Source of the DNA: Saprospiraceae bacterium
GTDB taxonomy: Bacteria > Bacteroidota > Bacteroidia > Chitinophagales > Saprospiraceae
Direction: 5' to 3'
NCBI GenBank assembly: GCA_016714765.1
Contig: JADKCF010000015.1
Coordinates: 20,617 to 84,616 of the forward strand
Length of the DNA stretch: 64,000 nt
The notes below the pieces were generated by a model. It did not search any database. It saw only the letters and a list, made by a program, of their open reading frames with translations, and had not been told where the DNA came from. Position 1 is the stretch's first letter. Every line of letters begins with the position of its first letter. A program made the translations under genes and the position numbers. Shown piece after piece: positions 7,536 to 16,733 of the stretch.

Positions 7536-9758
7536 ATGGCAGGCCGTTTACATCTTCTTGTATTTTTTATAGCTTTTCACACCGCTTTGATAGCCCAATC
7601 CATCACTGGCGTCGTTACTGATATCATGGGCAAACCACTCGTAGGAGCTAATGTCATTTGGGAAGGAACTAATCTAGGTACTGTGACCGATTCAACAGGT
7701 AGTTTTAGTATTGAAGACAAACAGGAAGGCGATCGTATGCTTATCCTATCTTACATCGGATTTACTACAGAAAAATTGGATGTCAAAGCTATCAAACATT
7801 GGGAAGTGCAACTCATCGAAGATGCTACTCTGGCAGAAGTCAATATTATTGCCAAAGGTTCTGCTACCAGATTTGCTGAAGATGTCGCCAAGGTAGAAGT
7901 GCTCGGTGTGAGAGAGATACAAAGAGCTGCTTGTTGCAGTCTGGCAGGATGCTTCTCCACCAATAGCAATGTGGATGCCAACGTCACCAATGTCGTCACT
8001 GATGCCAAAGAATTGCGGATATTGGGATTATCTGGTGTGTACAATCAAGTCTTGGTTGATGGTTTGCCTTTGATACAGGGATTGGCTTATCCGTACGGAC
8101 CCAATAGTTATCCCGGCACTATGATAGAAAAAATCTTTGTCACCAAAGGAGCGAATTCAGTTTTACAAGGATTCGAGAGTATCAGCGGTCAGATCAATAT
8201 GGAATTTCATCAGCCGGAGACAGCACCCAAATTGTTTCTCAATGCTTTTGCCAATTCATTCGGGGAGACGCAATACAATGCCAATTACATGGTCAAAAAG
8301 CCTACTTGGAACAATCTGACCATTGCCCATTTGACACTACCTGCTACCAATATTGACAGAGACAAAGATGGATTCAGAGACATTGTTCGTACCAATAGGG
8401 TATCATTTTACAATCGCTGGGCTTATGATAATCCGGATAAGCCCAAATGGCGGACCTACTTTGCTGTAAGATTTCTCAATGAAAACAGAGAAGGTGGATT
8501 GACTAGTTTTGATCGTGATATTCACAAAGGAACATCTCAGGTGTATGGCCAAAATGTGCACATGAATCAAGGAGATATCACGACCAAAACCAACTACATC
8601 CTTAATGATAAGACGTCGATCATCATGCTCAATAGTGCATTTCTTCACCAGCAAGAAAGTTACTTTGGTGTCAAACATTATCTTGGCAAACAATTCAATC
8701 TCAATTCTACCATCTACGCGGATTACTATTATGGGCCTCAAAATCACAATCTCAAGGCTGGGCTGAGCCACAGGCATAACAGACTTCAGGAAGATGTAGC
8801 GTTTCTGGAACCTTTGGCATTTTTGGATTATGAAGGAAGATATAAAACGGATTACGACATACCGGGAATAGTTGCAGAAAATAAATGGTCAATCTCTAAG
8901 TTTACCATACTCACAGGATTAAGGTATGACAGGTTTGGAGATTATGGCTGGAAGCTTACGCCAAGGCTTTTGGTACGCGCCCATCTCAGCGAAAACACAG
9001 ATATCAGATTCAATGTAGGAAAAGGTTACAGGATGGCACATATTTTTGCAGAAAACAGCAGCCTACTAGCAGGTAATCGCAGTTTGACCTTAGCCAATGA
9101 TCTGGCACCTGAAGAAGCCATCAATACGGGACTTAACTTTATTCAAAATTTCAAGTGGAATGATATTTCGATTACCTTGGCCGGAGATGCTTACCTGACT
9201 TTTTTTCAAAACCAAATTTTCCCTGATTTTGATAAAAAAGTCAACACAGCCATCGTCGATAACTTCTTAGGGCGCAGCGTATCTAATAGCTACCAACTGG
9301 AAAATAAATGGATATTTTCACCACAGTTTGACATGAAGGTTGCTTACAATTATCTCGAAGTGTACCGAGTTAACGAAAGTGTCAGAGAGAACTTACCCTT
9401 TGTGCCTACCCACAAATGGAGCGCCAACACATCTTACAGCGTGCCCAATGATCAATGGCAGTTTGACCTGACATATCGTTGGATTGGGTCCAAGAGATTG
9501 CCTTCTACAGTCAATTATCCTGAACAGTACAGATTACCTGCGTCTTCTGATCCTTACGACCAGATTGACTTTCAGATCACACGCAGATGGAAGATATTTC
9601 AGATATATGGTGGCATAGAAAATATCTTTGACTTCCGCCAGGAATTTCCCATCTTAGGATATGACCAGCCTTTTGGCGAATATTTTGATCCAGCTTTCAA
9701 TTGGGGACCTACGAAGGGTAGAGAGTTTTATTTGGGTGTGAGGTATACAGTAAAATGA
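7536..9758 (+). CDS. TonB-dependent receptor, predicted member of the arsenic regulon
   Basis: A 740-residue outer-membrane receptor: signal peptide to about residue 20, carboxypeptidase-regulatory-like domain (about 21-105, SITGVVTDIMGKPLVGANV), plug domain (about 115-230) and barrel ending in an aromatic C-terminal strand (FYLGVRYTVK). The plug carries a cysteine cluster, AACCSLAGCF, then ELRILGLSGVYNQVLVDGLP. A similar Cys-Cys segment occurs in plugs of receptors near metal-handling genes. No frameshift. Its promoter has the same palindrome as arsR, and arsR follows 74 bases downstream. A role in passage of an arsenical or a metal-thiol complex is inferred, not shown. Confidence 0.85.
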   Translation: MAGRLHLLVFFIAFHTALIAQSITGVVTDIMGKPLVGANVIWEGTNLGTVTDSTGSFSIEDKQEGDRMLILSYIGFTTEKLDVKAIKHWEVQLIEDATLAEVNIIAKGSATRFAEDVAKVEVLGVREIQRAACCSLAGCFSTNSNVDANVTNVVTDAKELRILGLSGVYNQVLVDGLPLIQGLAYPYGPNSYPGTMIEKIFVTKGANSVLQGFESISGQINMEFHQPETAPKLFLNAFANSFGETQYNANYMVKKPTWNNLTIAHLTLPATNIDRDKDGFRDIVRTNRVSFYNRWAYDNPDKPKWRTYFAVRFLNENREGGLTSFDRDIHKGTSQVYGQNVHMNQGDITTKTNYILNDKTSIIMLNSAFLHQQESYFGVKHYLGKQFNLNSTIYADYYYGPQNHNLKAGLSHRHNRLQEDVAFLEPLAFLDYEGRYKTDYDIPGIVAENKWSISKFTILTGLRYDRFGDYGWKLTPRLLVRAHLSENTDIRFNVGKGYRMAHIFAENSSLLAGNRSLTLANDLAPEEAINTGLNFIQNFKWNDISITLAGDAYLTFFQNQIFPDFDKKVNTAIVDNFLGRSVSNSYQLENKWIFSPQFDMKVAYNYLEVYRVNESVRENLPFVPTHKWSANTSYSVPNDQWQFDLTYRWIGSKRLPSTVNYPEQYRLPASSDPYDQIDFQITRRWKIFQIYGGIENIFDFRQEFPILGYDQPFGEYFDPAFNWGPTKGREFYLGVRYTVK

Positions 9759-9774
9759 TAACAAATCTTTCGAT

Positions 9775-9819
9775 TTCGTAATATCGCGAACAATATTTAA
9801 CTATTCTTATATTTGCTAA
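9775..9819 (+). promoter_or_regulatory. Two ArsR-type operators and promoter of arsR-acr3-arsC
   Basis: A perfect TTCG-N8-CGAA site lies at 9775-9790. A second, with weaker arms (TTCT-TATATTTG-CTAA), lies 29 bp downstream at 9804-9819 and encloses the -7 element TATATTTG (9808-9815). The pair repeats the layout before the arsE-like gene, so arsR probably represses itself. Confidence 0.75.
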
Positions 9820-9832
9820 TAAACTTGAATTT

Positions 9833-10183
9833 ATGCCGCCGGAAAACAGAAAATATACAGAAAATCAAAAACAGATTGCCAATTTTGCCAATGCGATAGC
9901 ACATCCAGTCAGAGTAGCCATATTGGAATTGTTGGCATCACAAACATGTTGCTATCATGGAGATTTATCTGAAGAGTTGCCTATAGCCAATAGTACTTTA
10001 TCTCAGCATCTTAAAGTATTAAGAGATGCCGGACTAATCCAGGGTGAAATCAATCCACCCAAGACCAAATACTGCATCAATCGAAAAAATTATGCTGTTG
10101 CATCTGATTTGTTTGCAAGTTTTTTTAAGCCTTCAGCAGATACCGAATTTACAGATCAGGGTGTCATATTATGTAACAGTTAA
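9833..10183 (+). CDS. arsR: ArsR-family metalloregulator
   Basis: A 116-residue winged-helix repressor. The HTH spans about residues 43-72 (DLSEELPIANSTLSQHLKVLRDAGLI). An adjacent cysteine pair, C39-C40, sits at the start of that segment, with further cysteines at 81 and 114; in ArsR proteins such thiols bind As(III) or Sb(III) and release DNA. It heads an operon with acr3 (11 bases downstream), arsC and an unknown gene, behind two copies of the palindrome proposed as its operator. Full length with no disruption. Confidence 0.9.
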   Translation: MPPENRKYTENQKQIANFANAIAHPVRVAILELLASQTCCYHGDLSEELPIANSTLSQHLKVLRDAGLIQGEINPPKTKYCINRKNYAVASDLFASFFKPSADTEFTDQGVILCNS

Positions 10184-10194
10184 TTATTATTGTT

Positions 10195-11229
10195 ATGAGT
10201 AATGCCGATATAAAGACCATTGGTTTTTTTGAAAAATACCTGACTATTTGGGTGGCACTTTGTATTGGAGCGGGTATATTATTAGGTTATTTTGCCGGAG
10301 ATAGTATGTCCATATTGAGCAAAATGGAGCTTTATAAGGTCAACTTCCCTATTGCGATTCTTATTTGGCTCATGATTTATCCTATGATGTTGCAAATAGA
10401 TTTTAGCAGTATAAAAGACATTCGCAAAAAACCCAAAGGTATCATTCTGACAGTCTTTGTCAACTGGGTAATAAAACCTGTTACTATGGCATTTTTTGCC
10501 TGGATTTTTTTCAGTAAGTTGTACAGCGCCTGGATTGATCCTGCTATGACTGATGAATATATTGCCGGTGCCATCATACTGGGTGCTGCACCTTGTACTG
10601 CGATGGTTTTTGTTTGGTCTTATCTTACGAATGGAGACCCTAATTACACCTTAGTGCAGGTTTCTGTCAATGATCTGATCATTTTGGTGGCCTTTGTCCC
10701 AATAGTTGGTTTTTTGATTGGTATGACTGATATCAGAATACCATATGAAACCCTAATCAGTAGTGTAGTCATCTTTGTAGTCATTCCTTTGGTCGCAGGG
10801 TGGTTGTCTCAATCCATTCTGGTCAGAAACAAAGGTCGTGAGTGGTTCGAAAAGACTTTGTTGCCCAAATTCAAACCCGTTTCGATCATCGCATTATTAG
10901 CTACATTGATATTATTATTTGCGTTTCAGGGACAAAATATCATCAGTAACCCATTGATTATATTCTTGATTGCTGTGCCATTAATCTTACAGACTTATTT
11001 AATATTTTTTTTTACCTGGTTTGTCGGCAGAAAGCTAAATCTTCCTTTTCCGATATGTGCTCCTGCAGCCATGATTGGCGCCAGCAATTTTTTTGAATTG
11101 GCAGTGGCAGTAGCTATTGCACTATTTGGTTTGCAATCACCCGCAGCATTGGTAACGGTAGTTGGGGTATTGGTAGAAGTGCCAGTAATGTTATCATTGG
11201 TTGCATTGGCCAATAAATGGAAGTATTAA
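10195..11229 (+). CDS. acr3: ACR3-family arsenite efflux permease
   Basis: A 344-residue inner-membrane protein with about ten hydrophobic segments. The conserved cysteine of ACR3 transporters is at residue 134 in LGAAPCTAMVFVWSYLTNGD, and the acidic motif ASNFFELAVAVAIALFG near the C-terminus is also present. ACR3 exports As(OH)3 driven by the proton motive force. It overlaps arsC by 13 bases and follows arsR, the standard core arsenic operon. No disruption. Often annotated arsB, though it is not of the ArsB fold. Confidence 0.93.
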   Translation: MSNADIKTIGFFEKYLTIWVALCIGAGILLGYFAGDSMSILSKMELYKVNFPIAILIWLMIYPMMLQIDFSSIKDIRKKPKGIILTVFVNWVIKPVTMAFFAWIFFSKLYSAWIDPAMTDEYIAGAIILGAAPCTAMVFVWSYLTNGDPNYTLVQVSVNDLIILVAFVPIVGFLIGMTDIRIPYETLISSVVIFVVIPLVAGWLSQSILVRNKGREWFEKTLLPKFKPVSIIALLATLILLFAFQGQNIISNPLIIFLIAVPLILQTYLIFFFTWFVGRKLNLPFPICAPAAMIGASNFFELAVAVAIALFGLQSPAALVTVVGVLVEVPVMLSLVALANKWKY

Positions 11230-11870
11230 CTAAAGAAAAAGCAATAATAATGGCATTATACCAAGCATTAGAGCATACCATCACCTTGTTTTCTACAGAC
11301 AATATTTCTCCCGAAAGAAAAGAGGTTTTACAACCCCTGATTGAATACTTGCACCAGAAAACAAAAAAGAAGGAGAGCATCAGGCTTAACTTTATTTGCA
11401 CCCATAACTCGAGAAGGAGCCATATGTCTCAGATTTGGGCTCAAACCATGGCATATCATTGCGGCTTAAAAAATGTATTTTGTTATTCCGGAGGCACGGT
11501 GGCTACAGCTATGTTTCCAAAAGTAGCTGAAACATTGGCAATACAGGGGTTTATTATACTACAATTATCAGCAATTCCAAATCCTGTTTATGCTGTAAAA
11601 TATGCTCCAAACGAACCTTCTATAATCTGTTTTTCCAAAGTCTATAACCATGACTTCAATCCTGTAAGTGGATATGGGGCTGTTGTCACCTGCAACTCTG
11701 CCGACGAAGCCTGTCCGATTGTATTTGGGGCTGAAGCCAGATTTCCTGTCAAGTACGATGATCCAAAAGCATTTGATTATACTGAAATGATGAATATCAA
11801 ATATACAGAACGGAGCTTACAGATAGGAGAGGAATTATGGTATGTTTTTAATGCAGTCAGTTATGGATAA
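11217..11870 (+). CDS. arsC: Arsenate reductase, low-molecular-weight phosphatase type
   Basis: A 217-residue protein. About 50 N-terminal residues precede a low-molecular-weight protein-tyrosine-phosphatase fold. The P-loop C-x5-R is at residues 61-67 (CTHNSRRSH). Downstream are VVTCNSADEACP, with candidate resolving cysteines, and the family ending YTERSLQIGEELWYVFNAV. It reduces arsenate to arsenite for export by Acr3. The ATG overlaps the acr3 stop by 13 bases and the next gene overlaps its own stop, which indicates tight coupling. Confidence 0.88.
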   Translation: MEVLTKEKAIIMALYQALEHTITLFSTDNISPERKEVLQPLIEYLHQKTKKKESIRLNFICTHNSRRSHMSQIWAQTMAYHCGLKNVFCYSGGTVATAMFPKVAETLAIQGFIILQLSAIPNPVYAVKYAPNEPSIICFSKVYNHDFNPVSGYGAVVTCNSADEACPIVFGAEARFPVKYDDPKAFDYTEMMNIKYTERSLQIGEELWYVFNAVSYG

Positions 11871-12339
11871 TCTGGAAACACATAAGCTTTTACCAAGTGG
11901 TGAATGGGAGGGCTTCTACTGTTATCTGGGAGAAGCCGAGCAACATAAAATGTCAACAGAATTGACCTTCAGAAATGGCAAAATTGAAGGTATTGGTATG
12001 GACGACATCGCTCCATTTAGTTGGCATGGTGTGTATAAACTGGAAACATTAAAGCTGAAAATGACAAAATCGTATGCCACCCATCAAATAATATATGCTG
12101 GCGACATAGACGAAAACGGTATATGGGGTATGTGGGACAGCGTGACGGATTATAGTAAATATGGTTTTAGTATGGAGATGATAGTGCATCTGAAAGAGGC
12201 AATAAAAGATAAAATCCGGGGTGGATTCCATATTTGGCCTAAAAAAAATAAGCAAAATTCTGTACAAGACGAAGCTGAAGACAAAGTGTCTGAATCATTA
12301 AAATTGAAGGAATTATTTCTTGAAAAATTGAATCTTTAA
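11863..12339 (+). CDS. Uncharacterised protein at the end of the ars operon
   Basis: About 158 residues from the ATG at 11863, which overlaps the arsC stop by 8 bases and so is the likely start. The first 110 residues look like a small beta-barrel or lipocalin-like fold (WEGFYCYLGEAEQHKMS, WHGVYKLETLKLKM, GIWGMWDSVTDYSKYGF), followed by a charged, lysine-rich helical tail. No signal peptide. I do not recognise a named family. Translational coupling with arsC and the shared operator suggest an accessory function in arsenic response. Confidence 0.7.
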   Translation: MDNLETHKLLPSGEWEGFYCYLGEAEQHKMSTELTFRNGKIEGIGMDDIAPFSWHGVYKLETLKLKMTKSYATHQIIYAGDIDENGIWGMWDSVTDYSKYGFSMEMIVHLKEAIKDKIRGGFHIWPKKNKQNSVQDEAEDKVSESLKLKELFLEKLNL

Positions 12340-12484
12340 AGCAGCGCATTCCAATCAGGGTTAAAGTCGCCAAGTTCAATAGAAATTTGTTATTCCCTTT
12401 TTTATTTTTATACACAAATAACTAACGTTGAATTTTCTAATATGATCTTAATCAGTTAGGTACTAATCTTTGATATTATAGCTG

Positions 12485-12492
12485 TATTTTTG
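12485..12492 (+). promoter_or_regulatory. -7 promoter box of the FecA-like receptor
   Basis: TATTTTTG matches TAnnTTTG, 38 bases before the start at 12530. A short inverted repeat TTAG-GTA-CTAA lies just upstream and may be a regulator site. No iron-box was recognised. Confidence 0.5.
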
Positions 12493-12529
12493 CGGCTTAA
12501 TTTTTCAATAGAGGATAAGTAATCAAGAT

Positions 12530-15184
12530 ATGTGTAAGTATTATTTGAAATGCATTATTTTTATTGTAGCATTAGTGCAAAACAGTAGTTTAATAAGTCA
12601 AAAAACATTTAAAATCTACGGGACTGTGGTCAACGATTCCAATGAGCCATTGACCGGGGTTTTGGTATGGACTGACAAGGCAGACCCTTCATATACTGGT
12701 GTTGATGGAAAATTTAATATTAATGCAACACCAGGATTGGTTTCCGTCTCTTTAAAGTCATTGGGGAGTGAAGATATTGAAATTCAAAAAACCATTGTAG
12801 ACAAGGATGTCGATTTGGGGCGAATAAAGATGACAGAAAAAGCCATTTTGATGAAGGAAGTCAATATAAGCGCTACACCACTTTCGTTTAAAAGTACAGT
12901 GGAAGGCACAAATTACTATGTCAGCCCACTGCAGCTAAAAAAAATGCAACCTATTTCGACAGAAGAAATTCTTAAGACACTACCAGGGGTGAATGTATTG
13001 GGAGATCAAGGATTGTCCAATAGAATCAATGTTAGTATTAGAGGGTCATGGGGTCGCAGATCAGAAAAGATATTGATGCTGGAAGATGGTTCTCCTATAT
13101 CACCTGCACCATACACTGCTCCTGGTATTTATTACAATCCTATCAGTGAAAGGGTGGACGGTATTGAAGTTTTGACTGGAGCTGATATTTTGAGGTTTGG
13201 ACCCAATAACATGTTTGGTATCATAAACTACATTACACCTAAACCACCACAGGAACCGGCACTGAGGTTTAAAGTCTCTGGAGGACAAAGAGGCTATTTT
13301 ACGGGATTACTATCATATGGAGGTACATGGAATAAAGTAGGTAGTCAGGTGGAAGCAGTTTTTAAGCGATTTGATGGATTTACGAAAAATTCAGCGTTAA
13401 GCATGATCAATCTTAATGCCAAAATATTTGCAGAACTGGCTGAGAACCAATCTCTTTATTTCAAAGTAAGCGGTCAGTTTGAAGATAACCAGGCAAGTTT
13501 AAGTTCTATTACACCCTACACTTATAGCATAGATCCTACTGAAGGGCCTTTCGATGCAGATAGGTTTACCATGCACAGATATGGACTGGACATTATTCAT
13601 AAATGGTTACCGGATAAAAGCACTGAGTTGACGTCTAAGATATTTGCTTCAGATTTTGCAAGAGATTGGTGGAGGCAATCTTCGACCGTTATACGAGTCG
13701 CAGATGTACGCTCATACCTTGGTGAGAAGATTTTCTCAGAGCGTTACAAGTATTTGGAAGGCCAAACCTATAAAGACGATGACTTCGTGAGGGTGGGAGC
13801 GATTAATAACAAGAGAGAATCTACTTCTGACAGTCGGTGGAATTTTACAGTGGCCGCTATGGAAGAGACATTCACTAAAAAGTGGAAATCCAGCAACTGG
13901 TCCAATCAACTGGAGGCACAAATAAGAATATATAATGAAACTTACAAAGATCAGGTCATAGCTGCAGATTCAAGCAGATGGGCAAGAAGTGGAAGATTTA
14001 CCACTGACCTGGCATATGATTTACAATCAGTTTCAGGCTATATTCGCAATCACTTTACATTGCATAAATTTGAATTTACGCCCATTCTTAGGCTTGAAAA
14101 GGTCTGGATGGATAGAGAGGACAATTTGGCTAATGCCAATATCCCCGACATCACTGGTGCCAACAATCAAAAAAGGGTAAACACCTACCAAATTTTCCAG
14201 CCTGGTATTTCTTTGGGTTATGTATTAGAAGATGTAAAGGTTTTTGGAAGTGTATTTAGAGGGTACATTGCCCCTTCTAAATATTTTGCCTTTTTAGTAG
14301 AAAGAGATGGAATATTGACCAATCCGCTAACTCCACAAGAACTGAGTAATGTGCAACCGGAAGTGAGTATAAATACTGAATTAGGTCTTCGCGGTGATCT
14401 CATCAAGGACAAAATTTCCGGACAGGTAGCTTTTTTTCGAAATCAGATAAGTAATTTCTATCTGGCAGGATGGAATGAGTTTTTTGATAAACTGGGGACT
14501 ATACAGATAAAAGGGGTAGAAGCGACATTCAGATGGGAAATTCTTCCTGTGGTTGGAGAGCACCGACTGAGTATTCAGCCAAATATCACACTGCTCAGCA
14601 GCAAAGTTCTTTCCGGAGAGCTGGTGGACAGACATCTTTTTACTCAGATCAAACACACTACTGCCACTAAACAGGAATTTGTAGGCAAAGTCAATAGTAA
14701 TCCAAACGCTTACGAAATATTTATCCAAAGTGCAGATGGTACAGTCACAAATTTAAAAGCACCAATACATGTTGAAGATCTGGATAAGGTTGTGAAAACC
14801 GTATACAAATTTGGAAAGAATGGAATCAACGATGGTGTGACACCATATGCCCCACGATTTGCCTACAATATGAATATCAATTACCAGTATATTAAGTGGA
14901 GTGTAGGTGTTTCTTATAATTATGTAAGTGATCAATATGCTGAATTTGCCAATTTCGAAAATGAATCCGGGGATGGTGGTGTAGGTAAAATAAAGGCTTT
15001 CCACACTTTTGATGCCAATATCAGCTATGACATAGAAGTTAAACGAATGAAATACCACCTTTTTGTGGCCGCTAAAAATCTGGGAAATGATATCTTTGTT
15101 GCTTCCCGGTTAAACAGGGGACAGTCAGGAATCATGCCAGGAGGCTTCAGGCAAGTAAATGCCGGGATAAATTTGTCGTTTTAA
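12530..15184 (+). CDS. TonB-dependent receptor, FecA-like
   Basis: An 884-residue outer-membrane receptor: signal peptide (to about 24), carboxypeptidase-regulatory-like domain (about 27-105), plug (about 120-240, with ISTEEILKTLPGVNVLGDQG and ISERVDGIEVLTGADILRFG) and barrel to the C-terminal LNAGINLSF-like strand. The plug resembles those of ferric-citrate or siderophore receptors (FecA group). It is followed after 13 bases by a GH30 glycosidase and, further on, by a ferritin. Iron-complex uptake is the best guess, but a glycan or oligosaccharide substrate is possible given the GH30 neighbour. Confidence 0.8.
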   Translation: MCKYYLKCIIFIVALVQNSSLISQKTFKIYGTVVNDSNEPLTGVLVWTDKADPSYTGVDGKFNINATPGLVSVSLKSLGSEDIEIQKTIVDKDVDLGRIKMTEKAILMKEVNISATPLSFKSTVEGTNYYVSPLQLKKMQPISTEEILKTLPGVNVLGDQGLSNRINVSIRGSWGRRSEKILMLEDGSPISPAPYTAPGIYYNPISERVDGIEVLTGADILRFGPNNMFGIINYITPKPPQEPALRFKVSGGQRGYFTGLLSYGGTWNKVGSQVEAVFKRFDGFTKNSALSMINLNAKIFAELAENQSLYFKVSGQFEDNQASLSSITPYTYSIDPTEGPFDADRFTMHRYGLDIIHKWLPDKSTELTSKIFASDFARDWWRQSSTVIRVADVRSYLGEKIFSERYKYLEGQTYKDDDFVRVGAINNKRESTSDSRWNFTVAAMEETFTKKWKSSNWSNQLEAQIRIYNETYKDQVIAADSSRWARSGRFTTDLAYDLQSVSGYIRNHFTLHKFEFTPILRLEKVWMDREDNLANANIPDITGANNQKRVNTYQIFQPGISLGYVLEDVKVFGSVFRGYIAPSKYFAFLVERDGILTNPLTPQELSNVQPEVSINTELGLRGDLIKDKISGQVAFFRNQISNFYLAGWNEFFDKLGTIQIKGVEATFRWEILPVVGEHRLSIQPNITLLSSKVLSGELVDRHLFTQIKHTTATKQEFVGKVNSNPNAYEIFIQSADGTVTNLKAPIHVEDLDKVVKTVYKFGKNGINDGVTPYAPRFAYNMNINYQYIKWSVGVSYNYVSDQYAEFANFENESGDGGVGKIKAFHTFDANISYDIEVKRMKYHLFVAAKNLGNDIFVASRLNRGQSGIMPGGFRQVNAGINLSF

Positions 15185-15197
15185 GTCATAAGGAAAC

Positions 15198-16625
15198 ATG
15201 GGAAGTTTAGTAAATTTTGCATTTAGGGCATCTTTGGTACTTGGTTTTTTATGCTTGTGGAGCTGTAATAAAAATTACCTGAGCAAGTCCCACGACCCTG
15301 AGGTGAATGTTTGGGCAACCAGGGGTGATCAATCCTCCCTTTTGAAGAAACAAACTTCTAGCCTTACTTTTAGCACTCCAACAATACATGACTTGCCACG
15401 GATAGAAGTAAGTACAGATACATTATTTCAGTCTGTGGAGGGTTTTGGTTATACTCTGACAGGAGGGAGTGCCATGCTGATACAAAAGATGCAAAAAGAT
15501 AAAAAGAATCTACTGTTGGAGCATATGTTTGGGTGTTCAGACGACAAGGCTTGTGTATCTTATCTTCGTGTCAGTATGGGTGCCTCTGATCTTGATGAAA
15601 AAGTCTTCAGTTACAACGACCTTCCTCAAGGGAAAATGGATATTGATCTTACATATTTCAATCTTTCATATGACACCCTCTATCTGATTCCCTTATTAAA
15701 GAAAATACTTAAAATCAACCCAAATCTGCAGTTGATGTCTACACCATGGAGCCCACCGGTATGGATGAAGTCCAATCAAAATTCCATAGGAGGAACATTA
15801 ATGCCTCAGTATTATGACCTGTATGCCGACTATTTTGTGAAGTATATCAGAGCTATGAAAGTTGCAGGAATCCCGATTCATGCTGTTACTGTACAAAACG
15901 AACCGCATCATGGTGGCAACAATCCAAGTATGTTGATGTCCGCAAAAGAGCAATCCGAATTTATAAAGCTCCATTTGGGTCCAAAATTTAGAGACAATGG
16001 AATCGCTACCAAAATTATCATTTGGGATCATAATTGTGATAAACCGGAATATCCTATTTCAATACTAAGTGATAGCATTTCTAACAGTTACATAGCAGGA
16101 AGTGCTTTCCATTTGTATGCCGGTGATGTAAGTGCTATGTCAGAAGTACATAGAGCATTTCCAGATAAACACCTATATCTAACAGAACAATGGACCGGGG
16201 CGAAAGGAACATTCGATGGCGACCTTATGTGGCATATAAAAAATGTCATCATAGGTAGTATGAGAAACTGGAGTAGGGTAGCCCTCGAATGGAATCTGGC
16301 AAATGATCTCGAATTTAAACCTCACACATCAGGTGGATGCGACCAGTGTAAGGGAGCATTGACCATCGATGGCGATGTCGTTACTAAAAATGTAAGCTAC
16401 TATATTATTAGCCAAATCAGCAGATTTGTTCCACCGGGCTCAGTGCGGGTCTACAGCTCACTGCCTGATGATCTGCCAAACGTAGCATTGCGTACTCCTT
16501 CGGGAAAGAAAATTCTCCTTGTGCTCAACGAGACGGAGAGGTCAATATCATTCAGTATTCGGTGTAAAAAAATGGAAATCCTGCCGACTCTAACACCTAA
16601 AACAGTAGCTACTTTTGTGTGGTAG
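15198..16625 (+). CDS. Glycoside hydrolase family 30 lipoprotein
   Basis: A 475-residue enzyme related to glucosylceramidase and other GH30 beta-glycosidases. The N-terminus is a lipoprotein signal with Cys at 23 (LGFLCLWSC). The TIM-barrel contains the acid/base glutamate E235 in TVQNEPHH and the nucleophile E330 in HLYLTEQW, plus the GH30 segment STPWSPPVWMK. A short C-terminal beta domain follows (VALRTPSGKKILLVLNETE). Likely surface or periplasmic, cleaving a beta-linked sugar. It lies 13 bases after the receptor gene and is probably co-transcribed with it. Confidence 0.88.
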   Translation: MGSLVNFAFRASLVLGFLCLWSCNKNYLSKSHDPEVNVWATRGDQSSLLKKQTSSLTFSTPTIHDLPRIEVSTDTLFQSVEGFGYTLTGGSAMLIQKMQKDKKNLLLEHMFGCSDDKACVSYLRVSMGASDLDEKVFSYNDLPQGKMDIDLTYFNLSYDTLYLIPLLKKILKINPNLQLMSTPWSPPVWMKSNQNSIGGTLMPQYYDLYADYFVKYIRAMKVAGIPIHAVTVQNEPHHGGNNPSMLMSAKEQSEFIKLHLGPKFRDNGIATKIIIWDHNCDKPEYPISILSDSISNSYIAGSAFHLYAGDVSAMSEVHRAFPDKHLYLTEQWTGAKGTFDGDLMWHIKNVIIGSMRNWSRVALEWNLANDLEFKPHTSGGCDQCKGALTIDGDVVTKNVSYYIISQISRFVPPGSVRVYSSLPDDLPNVALRTPSGKKILLVLNETERSISFSIRCKKMEILPTLTPKTVATFVW

Positions 16626-16733
16626 ATATACCCAAATCACTTGCTTGGTTACAAATATTCTTTGTATTTTGTGGCATGAAGTTAAACTAAGAAGATGTTT
16701 ATGGGTTATATACACTAATAAAAATATGCCAAT

